A stretch of 64,000 nt of DNA from Micropterus salmoides (Eukaryota; Chordata; Actinopteri; Centrarchiformes; Centrarchidae). Position 1 is the stretch's first letter. The number at the start of each line of letters is the position of its first letter. Shown here one piece after another: positions 13,594-25,027 of this stretch. The notes under the pieces were generated by a model, which did not search any database, was not told the origin of the DNA, and saw only the letters and a list, made by a program, of their open reading frames with translations. The stretch covers positions 20,724,992-20,788,991 of the forward strand of contig NW_024044681.1 in NCBI RefSeq assembly GCF_014851395.1. The letters run 5' to 3'. The position numbers and the translations under genes are program-made.

Positions 13594-14310
13594 GTAAAAT
13601 ATGTCTCGCAACGTCCAGCATCCAAGAGTTTGGCCCCAGGAAGAATCTCCGCAACTCCTAAGTTTTCCTTTATCTCACAGCAACATACTTAGCCTATATC
13701 CGCAAGGTCTATAGAACCTTCGGTAAATTTACCTTTTGTTTTTTGTTTAAAGTTATCAGACCTTTTAACGCACGCAACTCTTAACTCAGAAACAAACAAG
13801 TTTCTTTTAAAGCTTTTATTTCGGTTCGAACTAATGTTAACTTCACTTCTCCCAACGACAACAAAGTCAGAGGTCAGCCACGTGAGTCAGTTACGCCACC
13901 GGTAACACAGAGAACATCAACCGACGATAGCCGGCCTGTTTACTGCGAGAGTTTCCCGCAACCACCAGCAACACAAGCCAGCCGATCATGAAACTCATAA
14001 TCAATTGAACTTAGTTGTGAAGTTATGATGATAACTTGCGTCCATTTGTCTCTTATTCATTTAGTCATATCCTCTCCAGAATAGCCAAAAACTAAATTCA
14101 CATTGAACCCTATTACTCTCATTGATTGCATCCTGGTTGTTTAGTCATTATCGTATTATTTCTTTGGTATTATTTACTCTCACTTTGTACTCATTTAGCT
14201 AATAAATTCTCACTTTGATCACAGGAAGTGTGTGTGTGTGTGTGTGTCCTGTAGTGAGCTCAGCATACTAAGGTCAGTGGGCTGTACAGGTAGGTATAAC
14301 TGTGGCCGGC
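13594..14310. other. Intergenic DNA, no gene recognised
   Basis: No supported gene. A (TG)n microsatellite lies at about 14227-14248. The segment at 13790-13990 is richer in CpG than its surroundings and could be an old promoter, but nothing ties it to a transcript. Confidence 0.35.
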
Positions 14311-15454
14311 ATATGACATCACCCAGAGGAAGGATATAAATAGAAAACAAAATAGGTCCATGGATTGACCCCTGAGGCACACCGCATTTGATGGTAGACT
14401 TAAATTATTTATTGACACAAAACTTCCTATTGGATAAGTATGAGACAAACCCGTTCAGTCCAGTACCGCATACCCAACCCAGTGCCTCAGTCTGTTCAAC
14501 AGGATGCCATGATCAATGGTGTCAAAGGCAGCACTTAAATCCAGCAAAACCAGTATTTAACATATGCCTGCATCAGCGTTCATTAGGAGGTCATTGGTAA
14601 CTTTCAAGAGTGCTGTCTCAGTAATGTGATGCTTACGGAAGTCAGACTGGACTTTTTCAAAGATACAATTATTTTCCCTTGCAACAAGGAGCTGCTTAGA
14701 AACCTTTTCAAGTTTCAAATCTTTTCAAGGGTTTTTGAAAGAAAAGGCAGTTTAGAAATTGGGCGGTAGTTGTCAAGGATGTTGGGGTCAATGCTAGGTT
14801 TTTTTAGGACAGGTTGTACACATGCAGTCTTGAAGCAGACCGGGACACAACCAGTAGATAATGAGCTGTTAAAAATTAAAAGCAGGTGTGGGCTAATATA
14901 CTACAAAAAAAACTTTGCATCAACATCTAAAAAGGCAGGGTTTGGGCTAATACTGGCTCTTAATAATTCCACCTTACTGACAAAGTGTATTAAAAATGTC
15001 TCACAATCTGTATCACAATCAGCAGAGGCACAGGGAGAGGCAGGGTTTACCAACAGATCGAGAGTCTTAAAAAGAAAACTGTGATTGTGCTGGTGGGCAG
15101 CAATAAGATTTGAGAAATGGTGAGCTCTTGCATCTTTTACCAAACTATTGTACGTAGATAGTAACTCTTTTATGGCCGGGTAGTGGACCTGGAGACCTGA
15201 TTCTTTTCCATCTTTGTTCTGTTTTTCTGCATTCCCGTTTGCAGCTTCTGATATCTCCATTTAACCAGGGTTCCTTTGCGGATTTTAAGTGTTGTTTGTT
15301 TTTCAGAGGGGCTATGAGATCAATGGTTAAGGTAGAGAGGGAATTAAAATAGTTGACAAAATCATTAGTGGAGGAGATATCAGGGGGCACATTGCTAAAT
15401 GAACTGAAGAGGGCACCAAACTTAGAGGCGTTATGCTCAATTAAACTGGGTTTG

Positions 15455-16190
15455 TTTTAAGAAAGACTGGGCAACACTAGCAGCCTGGAATTCACATTGG
15501 AAATGATTGACCTGATGATCTCAGCAGGCTGAGGGTAGCGGACGCTAACAGATTCAACAAACTGATCCGCAAGGCCAGTGACGTTGTGGTGGTGGAATTT
15601 GACTCTCTCTCGGTGGTGTCAGAGAGGAGGATGCTGTCTAAGCTACATCTTGGACAATGTCTCCCACCCACTCCATGACCTGCTGCTCAATCACAGGAGC
15701 ACTGAAAGTGCATTGAAAGTGCTCCTGTGATTGAAATGCACCACAGAGCGCCACAGGAAGTCATTTCTGCCTGTGGCCGTCAAACTTTGTAACTCCTCCC
15801 TCTAAGTGTCGGACACACAGATACTTAGTTAGTTTTAAACTGGAAATTATTATCTGTTTTGTACGAGAATACCTGCTTAAATACTTAATGTGCAATACTC
15901 TCTGCTGCAATTATGATGCTACTATTTATTCATTTTTACTGTTCACCACAATAATTTGCTTATTATGTAAATACTGTACCATAACAATTCCTTTAACTAT
16001 GTAAATATTGTACATATCCACACTCTTTTATATTTTCTTTTCTTTTATGTTTTATTCTGATATACTTCTTTATATAATGACTTTCTGTCTTTATTTATAT
16101 GCCTTTTACCTTTTGTGCAATGTGTGCAACTGTGACACAGAATTTCCCCTCGGGGATTTAAGTATTTATAGAAGTATTTCTGATTTCTGA
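15455..16190 (+). mobile_element. 5'-truncated LINE 3' end inserted in LINE copy 1
   Basis: Opposite to its host element, this segment holds the extreme C-terminal coding part of a LINE: frames around 15555-15700 read NKLIRKASDVV and ERRMLSKLHLGQCLPPTP. A 3' UTR of about 400 bp follows, ending 'acagaatttcccctcgggga' and 'gtatttctgatttctga'. This tail is a familiar fish LINE terminus. It separates the endonuclease from the linker of the host LINE, so it inserted later. Confidence 0.7.
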
Positions 16191-16295
16191 ACTGATATAA
16201 AGATGTCCTTAATTTCTACAGCTGACATCTTCACACCCAAGCTAAGGACCAGGTCTAGAGTGTGATGAGTTTGGCCAGACACATGTTGAGTGAAA

Positions 16296-16734
16296 TTAAA
16301 AGAATGAATGATACTTAAAAAAATGAAGAGCTGGGATATTTGAAGACTTGTCAATATGCAAATTAAAATCACCACAAATAAGAATTCTATCCACAAAAAA
16401 AAATTCAGGGAATTCCAGCATGAAGGGACCAGCTGGTTTGGGTGGGGCGGTAGATGACGGCAAGTTTGAGTGAAAGCACTTACTAATCGTTACATGCAAT
16501 TTGAATGCATTTAAAGTGCTTTCTAAAAACAGCTACAAGGCCACCCCCACGGCCACACTCCCTGGGGCAGCTAAAACAGTCATATTCCGGGGGGCATAGT
16601 TCAACAAGCTGACTGTGATCACCAGGACGTAGCCAAGACTCAGCCAGAAACATAAAGTCTAAGTCAGAAGAAGAGATAAAATCATTTAGAATAAAAGTTT
16701 TGTTTGAGAGGGATCTAACATTAAGAAGGGCCAA
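16296..16734 (-). pseudogene. LINE endonuclease domain fragments
   Basis: Minus-strand frames give MALLNVRSLSNKTFILNDFI and FLAESWLRPGDHSQLVELCP, then RGGGLVAVFRKHFKC. This is the conserved N-terminal part of the LINE endonuclease (N-VRSL, E-SWL). The frame shifts near 16490 and continues as EFFFVDRILICGDFNLHIDK, with the GDFN motif. It is inactive by frame disruption. Confidence 0.8.
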
Positions 16735-17061
16735 CTTTAGTGATCTCTACTGGGGTAAAGCTGACGTAACAACCTGAGGTAAGGTTAAAGCCTGTATCCT
16801 AATTAGTAAGTTATTACTATTGCTGAAACAAATGAATCTGTCTCGTTTAACAGGCCTATGTGAAGTCAATACAGGGATTTTAGGGGTGCATGAGGCAGTG
16901 ATGTGACAAGCCAGGCTCCCAGTGTGGACTAGAGTAAGAAATGCATGGCTATATACCTTCCAGAAAGGGGGAGTCAGTGGCAGTAGAGGGTACATTGTTG
17001 TTGACAGTGGGCAAAGTGGCCAGAGAAGAAGAAGGAGGGGGGCGAAAGGTGATTTAGATAT

Positions 17062-17567
17062 TCAGTCATGTAAGGAGGACAGGACACCGTGCCGCAGGTT
17101 GGACGTTAGCATGTGACTACCTATCTTATTTGGATGCAGACCGTCTTGTGCAAAGCAGGAGTCATGATTCCAGAACAGATTGAAATTGTCAATAAAATCA
17201 ATGCCATGGGTGCAACAGGCAGATGGGAGCCAGGTGTGAAGGCTGAGGAGCCTACTAAAACGACCAAATCCACGGCCCAAGGTGTGAATTGGGCCAGAGA
17301 TGAACACAGACTTTCCACTCCTGTTGAGCAAGTCGAGGAGACGATTAAAGGCGCATTTCGTGAGGCGAGGAGGCCAGTGAGCTTATCAATGATGTCGGTA
17401 GTTGTTGCTCCAGGAAAACTGTGTGTGATTGCATTTACAAAGTGAATATTCTGCACTATGGTGATCCCAACTAAGAGTGACGTAGAATGGATCAGAGGAG
17501 GCACCGGGGAGGGCCGTCTTACTGCAGCAGCACATGGGGTGATTGCAGCTATAGGCTGCAGCAGCAA
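17062..17567 (-). pseudogene. LINE ORF1 esterase domain, broken
   Basis: Two overlapping frames carry the domain. The upstream one has LLVGITIVQNIHFVNAITHS and FPGATTTDIIDKL, corresponding to the nucleophile block. The downstream one has SGKSVFISGPIHTLGRGF and FAQDGLHPNKIGS, the catalytic D-x-x-H block. The expected GDS nucleophile motif reads GIT here, so the catalytic serine is gone. Copy 2 keeps GDS. A frameshift separates the blocks, so this is a dead gene. Confidence 0.75.
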
Positions 17568-18124
17568 GGTGGCGGCGTCCTTCTCAGCAGGAAAATTCCC
17601 TGCTGTCTTCGGACCCGCGTCCTTTTCTACAGGGGAAATTTCTGCTGTCCGCAGATCCAGAGCTGGATCTTCTCTTGGTCACAGCCTCTTCCAGCAACCT
17701 GTGGTGAGAAGAGGGGGTGGACTTGCTCTCTGGTGGATGGTGACATTTATCCAGTGGGGGAAATGTCAAACCTGTTAGCCAGCGGGAGGTCCAGAGTCGG
17801 AGGAGGAGGAGACGAGCGCTTTGCCCTTGTCTTAGTCTTAGTCCAGCTCTCTGGCTGTCGTGGAGTTGAACACACCAGAGCATCTGGTTTGCTCTCGCTG
17901 ACAGATAAATTAGTCTCCGTTGGCGCATGGGAAAGTGATAAGTTAGACTCCTTAGGCTTTGCTCCTGAGAGGAGCTACAGGTCTTTGGCGTGGGCCGAGG
18001 ATGCCATAGACACTGGGGCCTCCATGATAATTGAGCCAAGACCAGGAATGGTGGGATCACTGTCCAACCCCGAGGTGGTCCAGCCATCATGACAGGTTGA
18101 TGCTCCCCCACCATAGCCAAAGGA

Positions 18125-20055
18125 GCTCAGGGGTCTCATTTATAAAACTGTGCTTAGAAACCTCACTAAAAGTGTACGTGCGCCCAAAAGCCAAAAATGG
18201 CGTACGCCAAATAATTTTCAGACTTATAAAACCGTGTGTACACGACATTTGCTCGACTGATGCAATGAAAACGGCATCAATTTAAATGTAATTTGTCCTC
18301 CTGTTCACCTTATTTATGAGAATAAATTGCACTGCATACAAGTATTAATTAACGATTCCGAATTAAACTATACAAAATATTTGAGGCGTTCTTTTGCAGA
18401 AACAGAATCTGGACTGGTAATCTGGCAAATACCGGGCGAATGCCCGGTGGGCCGATGCAGCTTTGGGGCTGGTGGAACGTAAATTATTTATTTATATAAC
18501 TGTTTTTTTAAAATGGGCCAACGATTGGCCCATAAAGCATGGACAGAGGCCCATTGGGTAATTTTCTATACTGACACTAGGCCGGCCCAATCACATCTCT
18601 TACTAGCCCCCACGCTCTCTGCTCTCTTTTTCTTGCGTGTCACAAAGTGACAGGGCTGAGTGAGAAACTGAGCAGGAGTAAAGACAAGTGGAGGGGAACC
18701 GGTAAGCATGGAGTAGTTCAACCTGTAGGGAGGGAGCCGGGAGGGAGGGTCATTTACACTGGGGACGCTGGGGACATTTCCCCACACTTTTTGAAAGCAT
18801 TTGTTAAAAATGTTCTGAAAAATAGCTTGCAGCAAGAAATGTTAATTAACAAATAAAAATGCTATGAAAAATGGTTTATTTGCACAATAACAAAATCTGC
18901 AATACAATGTAAATATAAAAGAAACCTCTGTATTGTTCATAAAAGTAACTTAAGTTAAAAACAATAATAACCTTCTGATTACTGCTTCCAACATATACAT
19001 TCTATAAGAAAAACATCCAAGACCAATATCTTTTTTAATGCTCCATGTCCTGGATGGAGTCACTATTGTCCTTGTCTGAATGTTTGAATTCTTTGTTTTT
19101 CATGTCACACATTTGTGTTGAGAAACCAGTTCTGCAGTTGAACTACCTGACAGCAGCAGTTTGAGAATTATGTGCTACAATACAGTAAAAAGACTTTTGT
19201 AATGTAGTCACAACATATTGTCACAGCATTAATTTAGATGCTGAGTAAATATAATTATGATGAAAGCAAGTAGCCTCATATTGTTACATTTAGTTTGTTC
19301 ATGATTGTGAGTTATTTGATGATTGTGACATTACAGGCCTATTTACTTGTCATTGAAATTTTTCCACATAAAGAGATGTGCAAGTTATTCCCAAATCACA
19401 CAATAGATTTTATAATATGAACATAAGATCACAACATTGTATTGTAATCAAGGAATAATTATTTTGTGGTTGCAGGAAAGTTTGCTGGGTGAAAAATTAT
19501 TACTCACCTGCCCACTGAGGCGCTTTCTAGTGTCATCTCTTACATGGTCTACAGTACATTACTCCCATTCCCATTTCAGTCTACTCACGAATTTACAACT
19601 TACAATTTACAACTGCAAATACTTTTGAGCAAATTTAGAATTTATTATGGTCTTTTTCAAATGTAAAGATAAGTGTCTTGAGCACCGGTCTAATGTTCTG
19701 TTCATGTATAGTTTGCAGCAAGATAGATAATCATTTTAATCATTAATCATTTAATCATTTTTTTCAGTGAAAATAAAAAAATAACCATTCTCACAATAGG
19801 ATTTTTTTGCATATCATTCAGCCCTATTGCGATGACAAGTAAATAGGCCTCCAATGTCAAGATTATTAAAAAACTCTCACAATCATGAGTAAACTAAATG
19901 TAACAATAAAAGGCTACTTGCTTTTACGATGGTTTGGCCACTAACAGGCCAAAGGTCTTTAACCTGACTCCCCAGAGAATTGAGAAAGATGGCTCTGCAC
20001 GGTTGGTTGGGCTCCGTGATTGCTGTGTCACTTGCAAAATCTGTTTATTTCCTTG
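18125..20055. other. Repeat mosaic without genes
   Basis: Several decayed DNA repeats lie here. At 18130-18300 is one starting 'ggggtctcatttataaaact'. At 18400-18600 is a GC-richer repeat with 'gcccggtgggccgatgcagc'. At 18740-18930 is a repeat also found at 29188-29747 ('ctatgaaaaatggtttattt'). From about 19000 the sequence belongs to the repeat that also lies upstream of the vwa7-like copies. No coding capacity is seen. Confidence 0.5.
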
Positions 20056-20059
20056 CCTT

Positions 20060-21790
20060 GGTAAAGCCTACTTTGAAATCCGGGGATGCTGAAGTAATTA
20101 CCAACTATTACCAAACTACAACCAATTAGTCTTCCTGTGCTGTCCAAAGTGCTGGAGAAAGTTGTTTCAGAACAACTTACTTGGAGACAAACAATTATCT
20201 GCACCCCCTACAGTTTGGTTTCAGACATAACCACTCCACAGAGTCAGCAACCTGTTTATTGCTAGAAAACATAAAACAGTCCCTTGACAAAGGTAATGTG
20301 GTAGGCGCAGTGTTTCTGGATCTGAAAAAGGCATTTGATACAGTAAACCACAGCATTTTAATCTCAAAACTTTCAATGTTAACCTTGTCATTATCTTGGT
20401 TTGACTTGTAATTAAAGGGTTGGGAATAGTGTGTTGTAATTAATAACATCAAGTCTGCTTTCAGCAAAATCGGTACATGAATCCCCCAAGGAACTGTGTT
20501 GGGTCCCATCCTTTTTAGTTTGTATATCAACAATTTGCCAGATACATGTCCTGATATAGGTCTTCAGATGTATGCTGACGATACAGTTGTCAGTGATGAT
20601 GTTGCAAATAAGCTAACCAAAAACCTAGAAAAAGTTTCAGCTTGGCTTGATGCCTCCTGTTTGACACTAAATGCAAAGTCTATCTATTTTTCTTTTAAAA
20701 AGCAATCTGAAACCAAATCCCTGAACGTTAAAATTAAAGGTGAACTTATCGAACAAGTACCAGAAGTGAAGTATCTGGGGATTTTAGACTCGCAGTTCAA
20801 TTTTAAAAGTCACACTAAAAAGATTTGCAAAACGATTAAGGCTAACCTTACCTATTTTAAGATGTAAAGAAAATGCTTGACATTTGATTTGAAGTACGGA
20901 CAACCAGTGGAAACTCAGACTGATAAATAATTGTACAAATTTTCAAATTATTATTTTGATTGTTTGATATTTTAGTAATTGTTTTGTTTTTACATTTGAT
21001 AATGATTTCTTTTTTTTATTATTATTTTAATCAATTAATAAATTGTTATATTTTTTGTCTATTAATACACACACACACACACGTTTACTGTTTTATTTAT
21101 TTATTTAATATAAAATTTTTTATATATAAAATTTTTCTAACACATACACACATACGCTTTAATTACTTTACGCTTTAATTACTTGTTTAATGAAATGTAT
21201 CATGTTGATTTTTCTTATGTAGTTTGTATGATGCTTTGGCAATATTGTTGTTACACATTCATGCCAATAAAGCTAATTTGAATTGAATTGATTGCGCCTT
21301 GATGTTTCTAAATTCAATGATACTTTCTCATCTGTCTTATTGTTTAACTACCTGGTCCCAGCCCAGTCAGTCTGTGATTAAATCTATGGAGTGTCTTTAC
21401 AATCAAGCCTTGAAAATTCTGGACAAAAATCAGGTCTCATCACTGTCGCATTTTAAGTAAATACAAGATTTTAAGTTTTGCAAACTTTATTGATTTTCAT
21501 TATGTAAAGCTTGTTTTTAAATGTTTCAATGGACTTGCTCCTCAGCCTCTCTGTAAGTACATTAAGAGACTTCAGAGTAACAGCAGATCCACCAGAACAT
21601 CTTCAAGTGGCAATTGTAAAGTTTCATTTTGCAAAACTTATTTTGCTCAGACAGCCTTTTCTGTGAAAGGAGCTAAGTCTTGAAACTTGCTACCTAAATA
21701 CTTGAAAACTGCTGCAAACTTCACCACTTTTAAAAGAGAGGCCAAGTCCTGGTTGGTTCAGCAACAAACTTGTCTAGTCTACTGTAGTTA
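20060..21790 (+). mobile_element. LINE reverse-transcriptase fragment, interrupted
   Basis: Plus-strand frames give LHPLQFGFRHNHSTESATC, FLDLKKAFDTVNHSIL, MLGPILFSLYINNLPDTC and the catalytic MYADDTVVSDD, then VKYLGILDSQFNFKSHTKK. Together they cover the palm of a non-LTR reverse transcriptase. After about 20870 the frame breaks at an inserted AT-rich element. The C-terminal part resumes at about 21296 (MILSHLSYCLTTWSQPSQS). Stops and frameshifts make it inactive. The family differs from the two minus-strand L2-like copies. Confidence 0.8.
20880..21290 (+). mobile_element. AT-rich element inserted in the LINE
   Basis: About 410 bp separate two parts of the same LINE coding region. The insert is very AT-rich, contains a short (CA)n, and ends 'catgccaataaagctaattt' then 'gaattgaattga', a typical 3' tail of a fish non-LTR element. 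It is probably a 5'-truncated LINE or SINE tail. Confidence 0.6.
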
Positions 21791-23297
21791 GTGTTACATG
21801 TTTTTCATAGCATTTTGATGTCTACTCATTTTACCTCCTTTTATCTTGACTTATACTGTAATGTATTGTATTTTCTTTTTTTTCATCACTGTTTTTATGT
21901 TTTAAAGTTTTATTTCTTTAAAAAGCCCTTCTAGGGAGAGGTGTTGCAAATTAGCAACTGCTAAAAACACTATTGTATACACATTAGATAGCTGTTTTCA
22001 GTTTATCTATGTTAGATGTATCGGTCCCTCAGCCTCTAAATTGTTGACATTGCAGTGACAATCATCATTCAAGATACTTTCTTTTCATTTGCTAAAGGAA
22101 TGGGAGGAACTCTCCCTTTTGGTATGCTTATTGAACTGTGGTACATACCATCATCTACCGTCTGGTACATCCACAAAAACTGGTTTGACTAACTGTCATC
22201 ATAAAAAATAAAAATGAAAGAATTCCAACTGACACAGACAAACCACGTACATTCAGATATTAAATATGGAAAGAGTCACCAATTTTGCTGGTTGTGATAG
22301 CAAAAACTTTAGTGGATAGGTCTGTCTGCAGAGCAATAACACTTCCTCTAACAATATTTGGTCTATAGCTGAAATTCTTAATCAGGTCACAGAATCTGAT
22401 GTGGGAACCTCTTACAGCAGTGTGCAGGTGTGTAATAATTTCTCACACAACAAACTGGTTTCCTGTGACAAAATAATTATTCCTTGATCACAGTGTTAAG
22501 ATTAACATAAGATGGCAACTTAACTGTAACTATTCTAGTCTACTGTAGTTAGTGTTACATGTTTTTCATAGCATTTTGATGTCTACTCATTTTACCTCCT
22601 TTTATCTTGACTTATACTGTAATGTATTGTATTTTCTTTTTTTTCATCACTGTTTTTATGTTTTAAAGTTTTATTTCTTTAAAAAGCCCTTCTAGGGAGA
22701 GGTGTTGCAAATTAGCAACTGCTAAAAACACTATTGTATACACATTGGATAGCTGTTTTCAGTTTATCTATGTTAGATGTATCGGTCCCTCAGCCTCTAA
22801 ATTGTTGACATTGCAGTGACAATCATCATTCAAGATACTTTCTTTTCATTTGCTAAAGGAATGGGAGGAACTCTCCCTTTTGGTATGCTTATTGAACTGT
22901 GGTACATACCATCATCTACCGTCTGGTACATCCACAAAAACTGGTTTGACTAACTGTCATCATAAAAAATAAAAATGAAAGAATTCCAACTGACACAGAC
23001 AAACCACGTACATTCAGATATTAAATATGGAAAGAGTCACCAATTTTGCTGGTTGTGATAGCAAAAACTTTAGTGGATAGGTCTGTCTGCAGAGCAATAA
23101 CACTTCCTCTAACAATATTTGGTCTATAGCTGAAATTCTTAATCAGGTCACAGAATCTGATGTGGGAACCTCTTACAGCAGTGTGCAGGTGTGTAATAAT
23201 TTCTCACACAACAAACTGGTTTCCTGTGACAAAATAATTATTCCTTGATCACAATGTTAAGATGAACATAAGATGGCAACTTAACTGTAACTATTCT
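21773..23297 (+). repeat. 761-bp tandem duplication
   Basis: Positions 21773-22536 repeat at 22534-23297 with a constant offset of 761 bp. Reading both copies I noticed only about three substitutions (for example 'cattagatag' versus 'cattggatag', and 'cacagtgtt' versus 'cacaatgtt'). The unit joins the tail of the LINE at 20060-21790 to the start of the repeat upstream of the vwa7-like gene. It is a very recent duplication or an assembly artefact. Confidence 0.9.
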
Positions 23298-23299
23298 GT

Positions 23300-24720
23300 G
23301 ATTAGGGAATAGCTCTCGCACCTTCTTATGGGAAGATAGCAAAATAATGTTTTCTTTTAAAGACTGTGAACAATTAATCAAAATATTATCCAAATCGCAA
23401 CATGGCTAAGTGCAAAATCCAAATTGCAGAAGCAGCAATTTTTTAATAAAGGTAAAATATGTTGCAACATACAATTTAAACAAAGCATTGTGGTGCTACA
23501 GAGATCTGTAGAGATAGGAGATAAGAATCTCCTACCATGTTCCATAACACATTATAACTCTGCCTTGTTATGAATACACTTTACTCACCATTTACAATTA
23601 GTGATATAAAATGGAATAATAGCTTATAGTAATGTTTAATGTTATATAGCATGTCTTTGTTTGCTTTAAGTAAAGTGTTAAAATATCTATCACTGTATAA
23701 TATATTACAGGTGGACATAATACCATATGAACTAATTATAAGACCTTATAACACGTAATTGTTTGCTTTAAGTAAAGTGACACGCATTTTGCAGGAAAAC
23801 AACTTTTATTTATGTTTCTTCACTTCATGAACAATCTGTATGAATTTTGAACATTTTGCAGTTTAGCACAAAAACACAACATAATTACATCAAGAAAACT
23901 CATTGCCAAATCTTTTTATCATTTTTATTCTTTTTTTAGTGAAAATAAATTGCCAAAATAACCATTCTCAATAAAATTGTGACTCATATTGAAAATGAAA
24001 ATGAAAGAATTCAAAACGACTTGTTTTTTTGCCACAGTAACAGGTCAAACAGGTAAAGACAGTAGTACCCTTGACATGGAGCATTATAAAAGACATTGCC
24101 ACAATAGATAGACAGTCTACAAGGCGACATCAAGACCAAAGGTACAGTATAGTAATATCTGATTATTATTGGTAATGTTAAATAAAACAAACAATTTGAC
24201 ACAAGTCACATTTTTGTATTTTTATAAACTCATCATCTAATTTAATGTTATGACAGTTGTTGTGTCTACATTACAAAGTCATTTTGAAAAGTATTTTTAT
24301 TATTTAGTTTCAAAACAATTAAGTGACTGTTTCAGTGATGTTCATTCAAAATGTATAATAAGTGTTTTGAATGCTTATAAAATGACAAGGGCTTCTCTTT
24401 AGTTGTCCTTTCAACTTTCAATGTCATTTGACCAGAAAACTAGATACATTTTTACGTGCATTTAAAATGATGGTATGAAATCAGGAGAGCTGCAGTGTCT
24501 GTAATTACAAAATGTTGTGTTAATGTGAAATAATGAGTTGTTGTAGGTGTGAGGTGTGAGATTCTCTAAAGCCTAGTTCACACTACACGATTTTTAGCCC
24601 GATTTGCCATTCTTTCATCCATATTCTTCTGTGTTAATTTTGACATTAGTACAAATTGACACCAGTAAAATAATCTTTTTTTTTTTTATAATTTCTGCTG
24701 TGTCTGTCAGGCAGGTTGTG
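23300..24720 (+). other. Upstream flank of the intact vwa7-like gene
   Basis: AT-rich flank without genes. It is shared, inverted, with the flanks of the two pseudogene copies: 'atcaagaccaaaggtacagt' near 24130 recurs complemented near 55670 and 59510. It contains the two empty TA sites (24085-24086 and 24143-24144) that are occupied by transposons in the sister copies. No TATA box can be assigned with confidence. Confidence 0.6.
24568..24607. mobile_element. Remnant end of the 4.8-kb MITE family
   Basis: The 40 bp 'gcctagttcacactacacga' plus 'tttttagcccgatttgccat' match the inverted right end of the element at 4795-5430. The corresponding flank of copy C near 59080 lacks it, so it arrived after the duplication. 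Confidence 0.6.
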
Positions 24721-24722
24721 CA

Positions 24723-24987
24723 ATGATGTCTGGGTTGGCTGCTCTGTGTCTCCTGCTCCTGCAGACTGGAATTTTGGGGTTTAATATCGTATTTGATGGA
24801 AACTCTCTGAGTCATCAGGAAATCACTCAGATAGCGATCTTAAAAACCACCGTGCAGGTGTGCCAAGCTCTGGCCTTGGCTGAGGGCAAAAACTTCACTT
24901 TTCCTGTAAGGATGAAATTCAACCAAATTATATTGACTATTTCACCAGAGCCTGTATTATTAATAAATGTGATGTGCCACTACAATA

Positions 24988-25027
<40 letters not shown>

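Larger units (their letters stand above)
14310..18120 (-). mobile_element. L2/CR1-like LINE, copy 1, degenerate and interrupted
   Basis: Read on the minus strand, this shows ORF1 with an SGNH-esterase-like domain (17567-17062), an apurinic-type endonuclease (16734 down to about 16300), a linker and the start of reverse transcriptase (15390 to about 14337). The order and an esterase-bearing ORF1 fit L2/CR1-group LINEs, where such esterases are known. The copy stops before the YADD motif, so its 3' part is missing. It is split by another LINE end at about 15455-16190. Stops and frameshifts are frequent. It is homologous along its length to copy 2 at 46550-49460. Confidence 0.8.
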
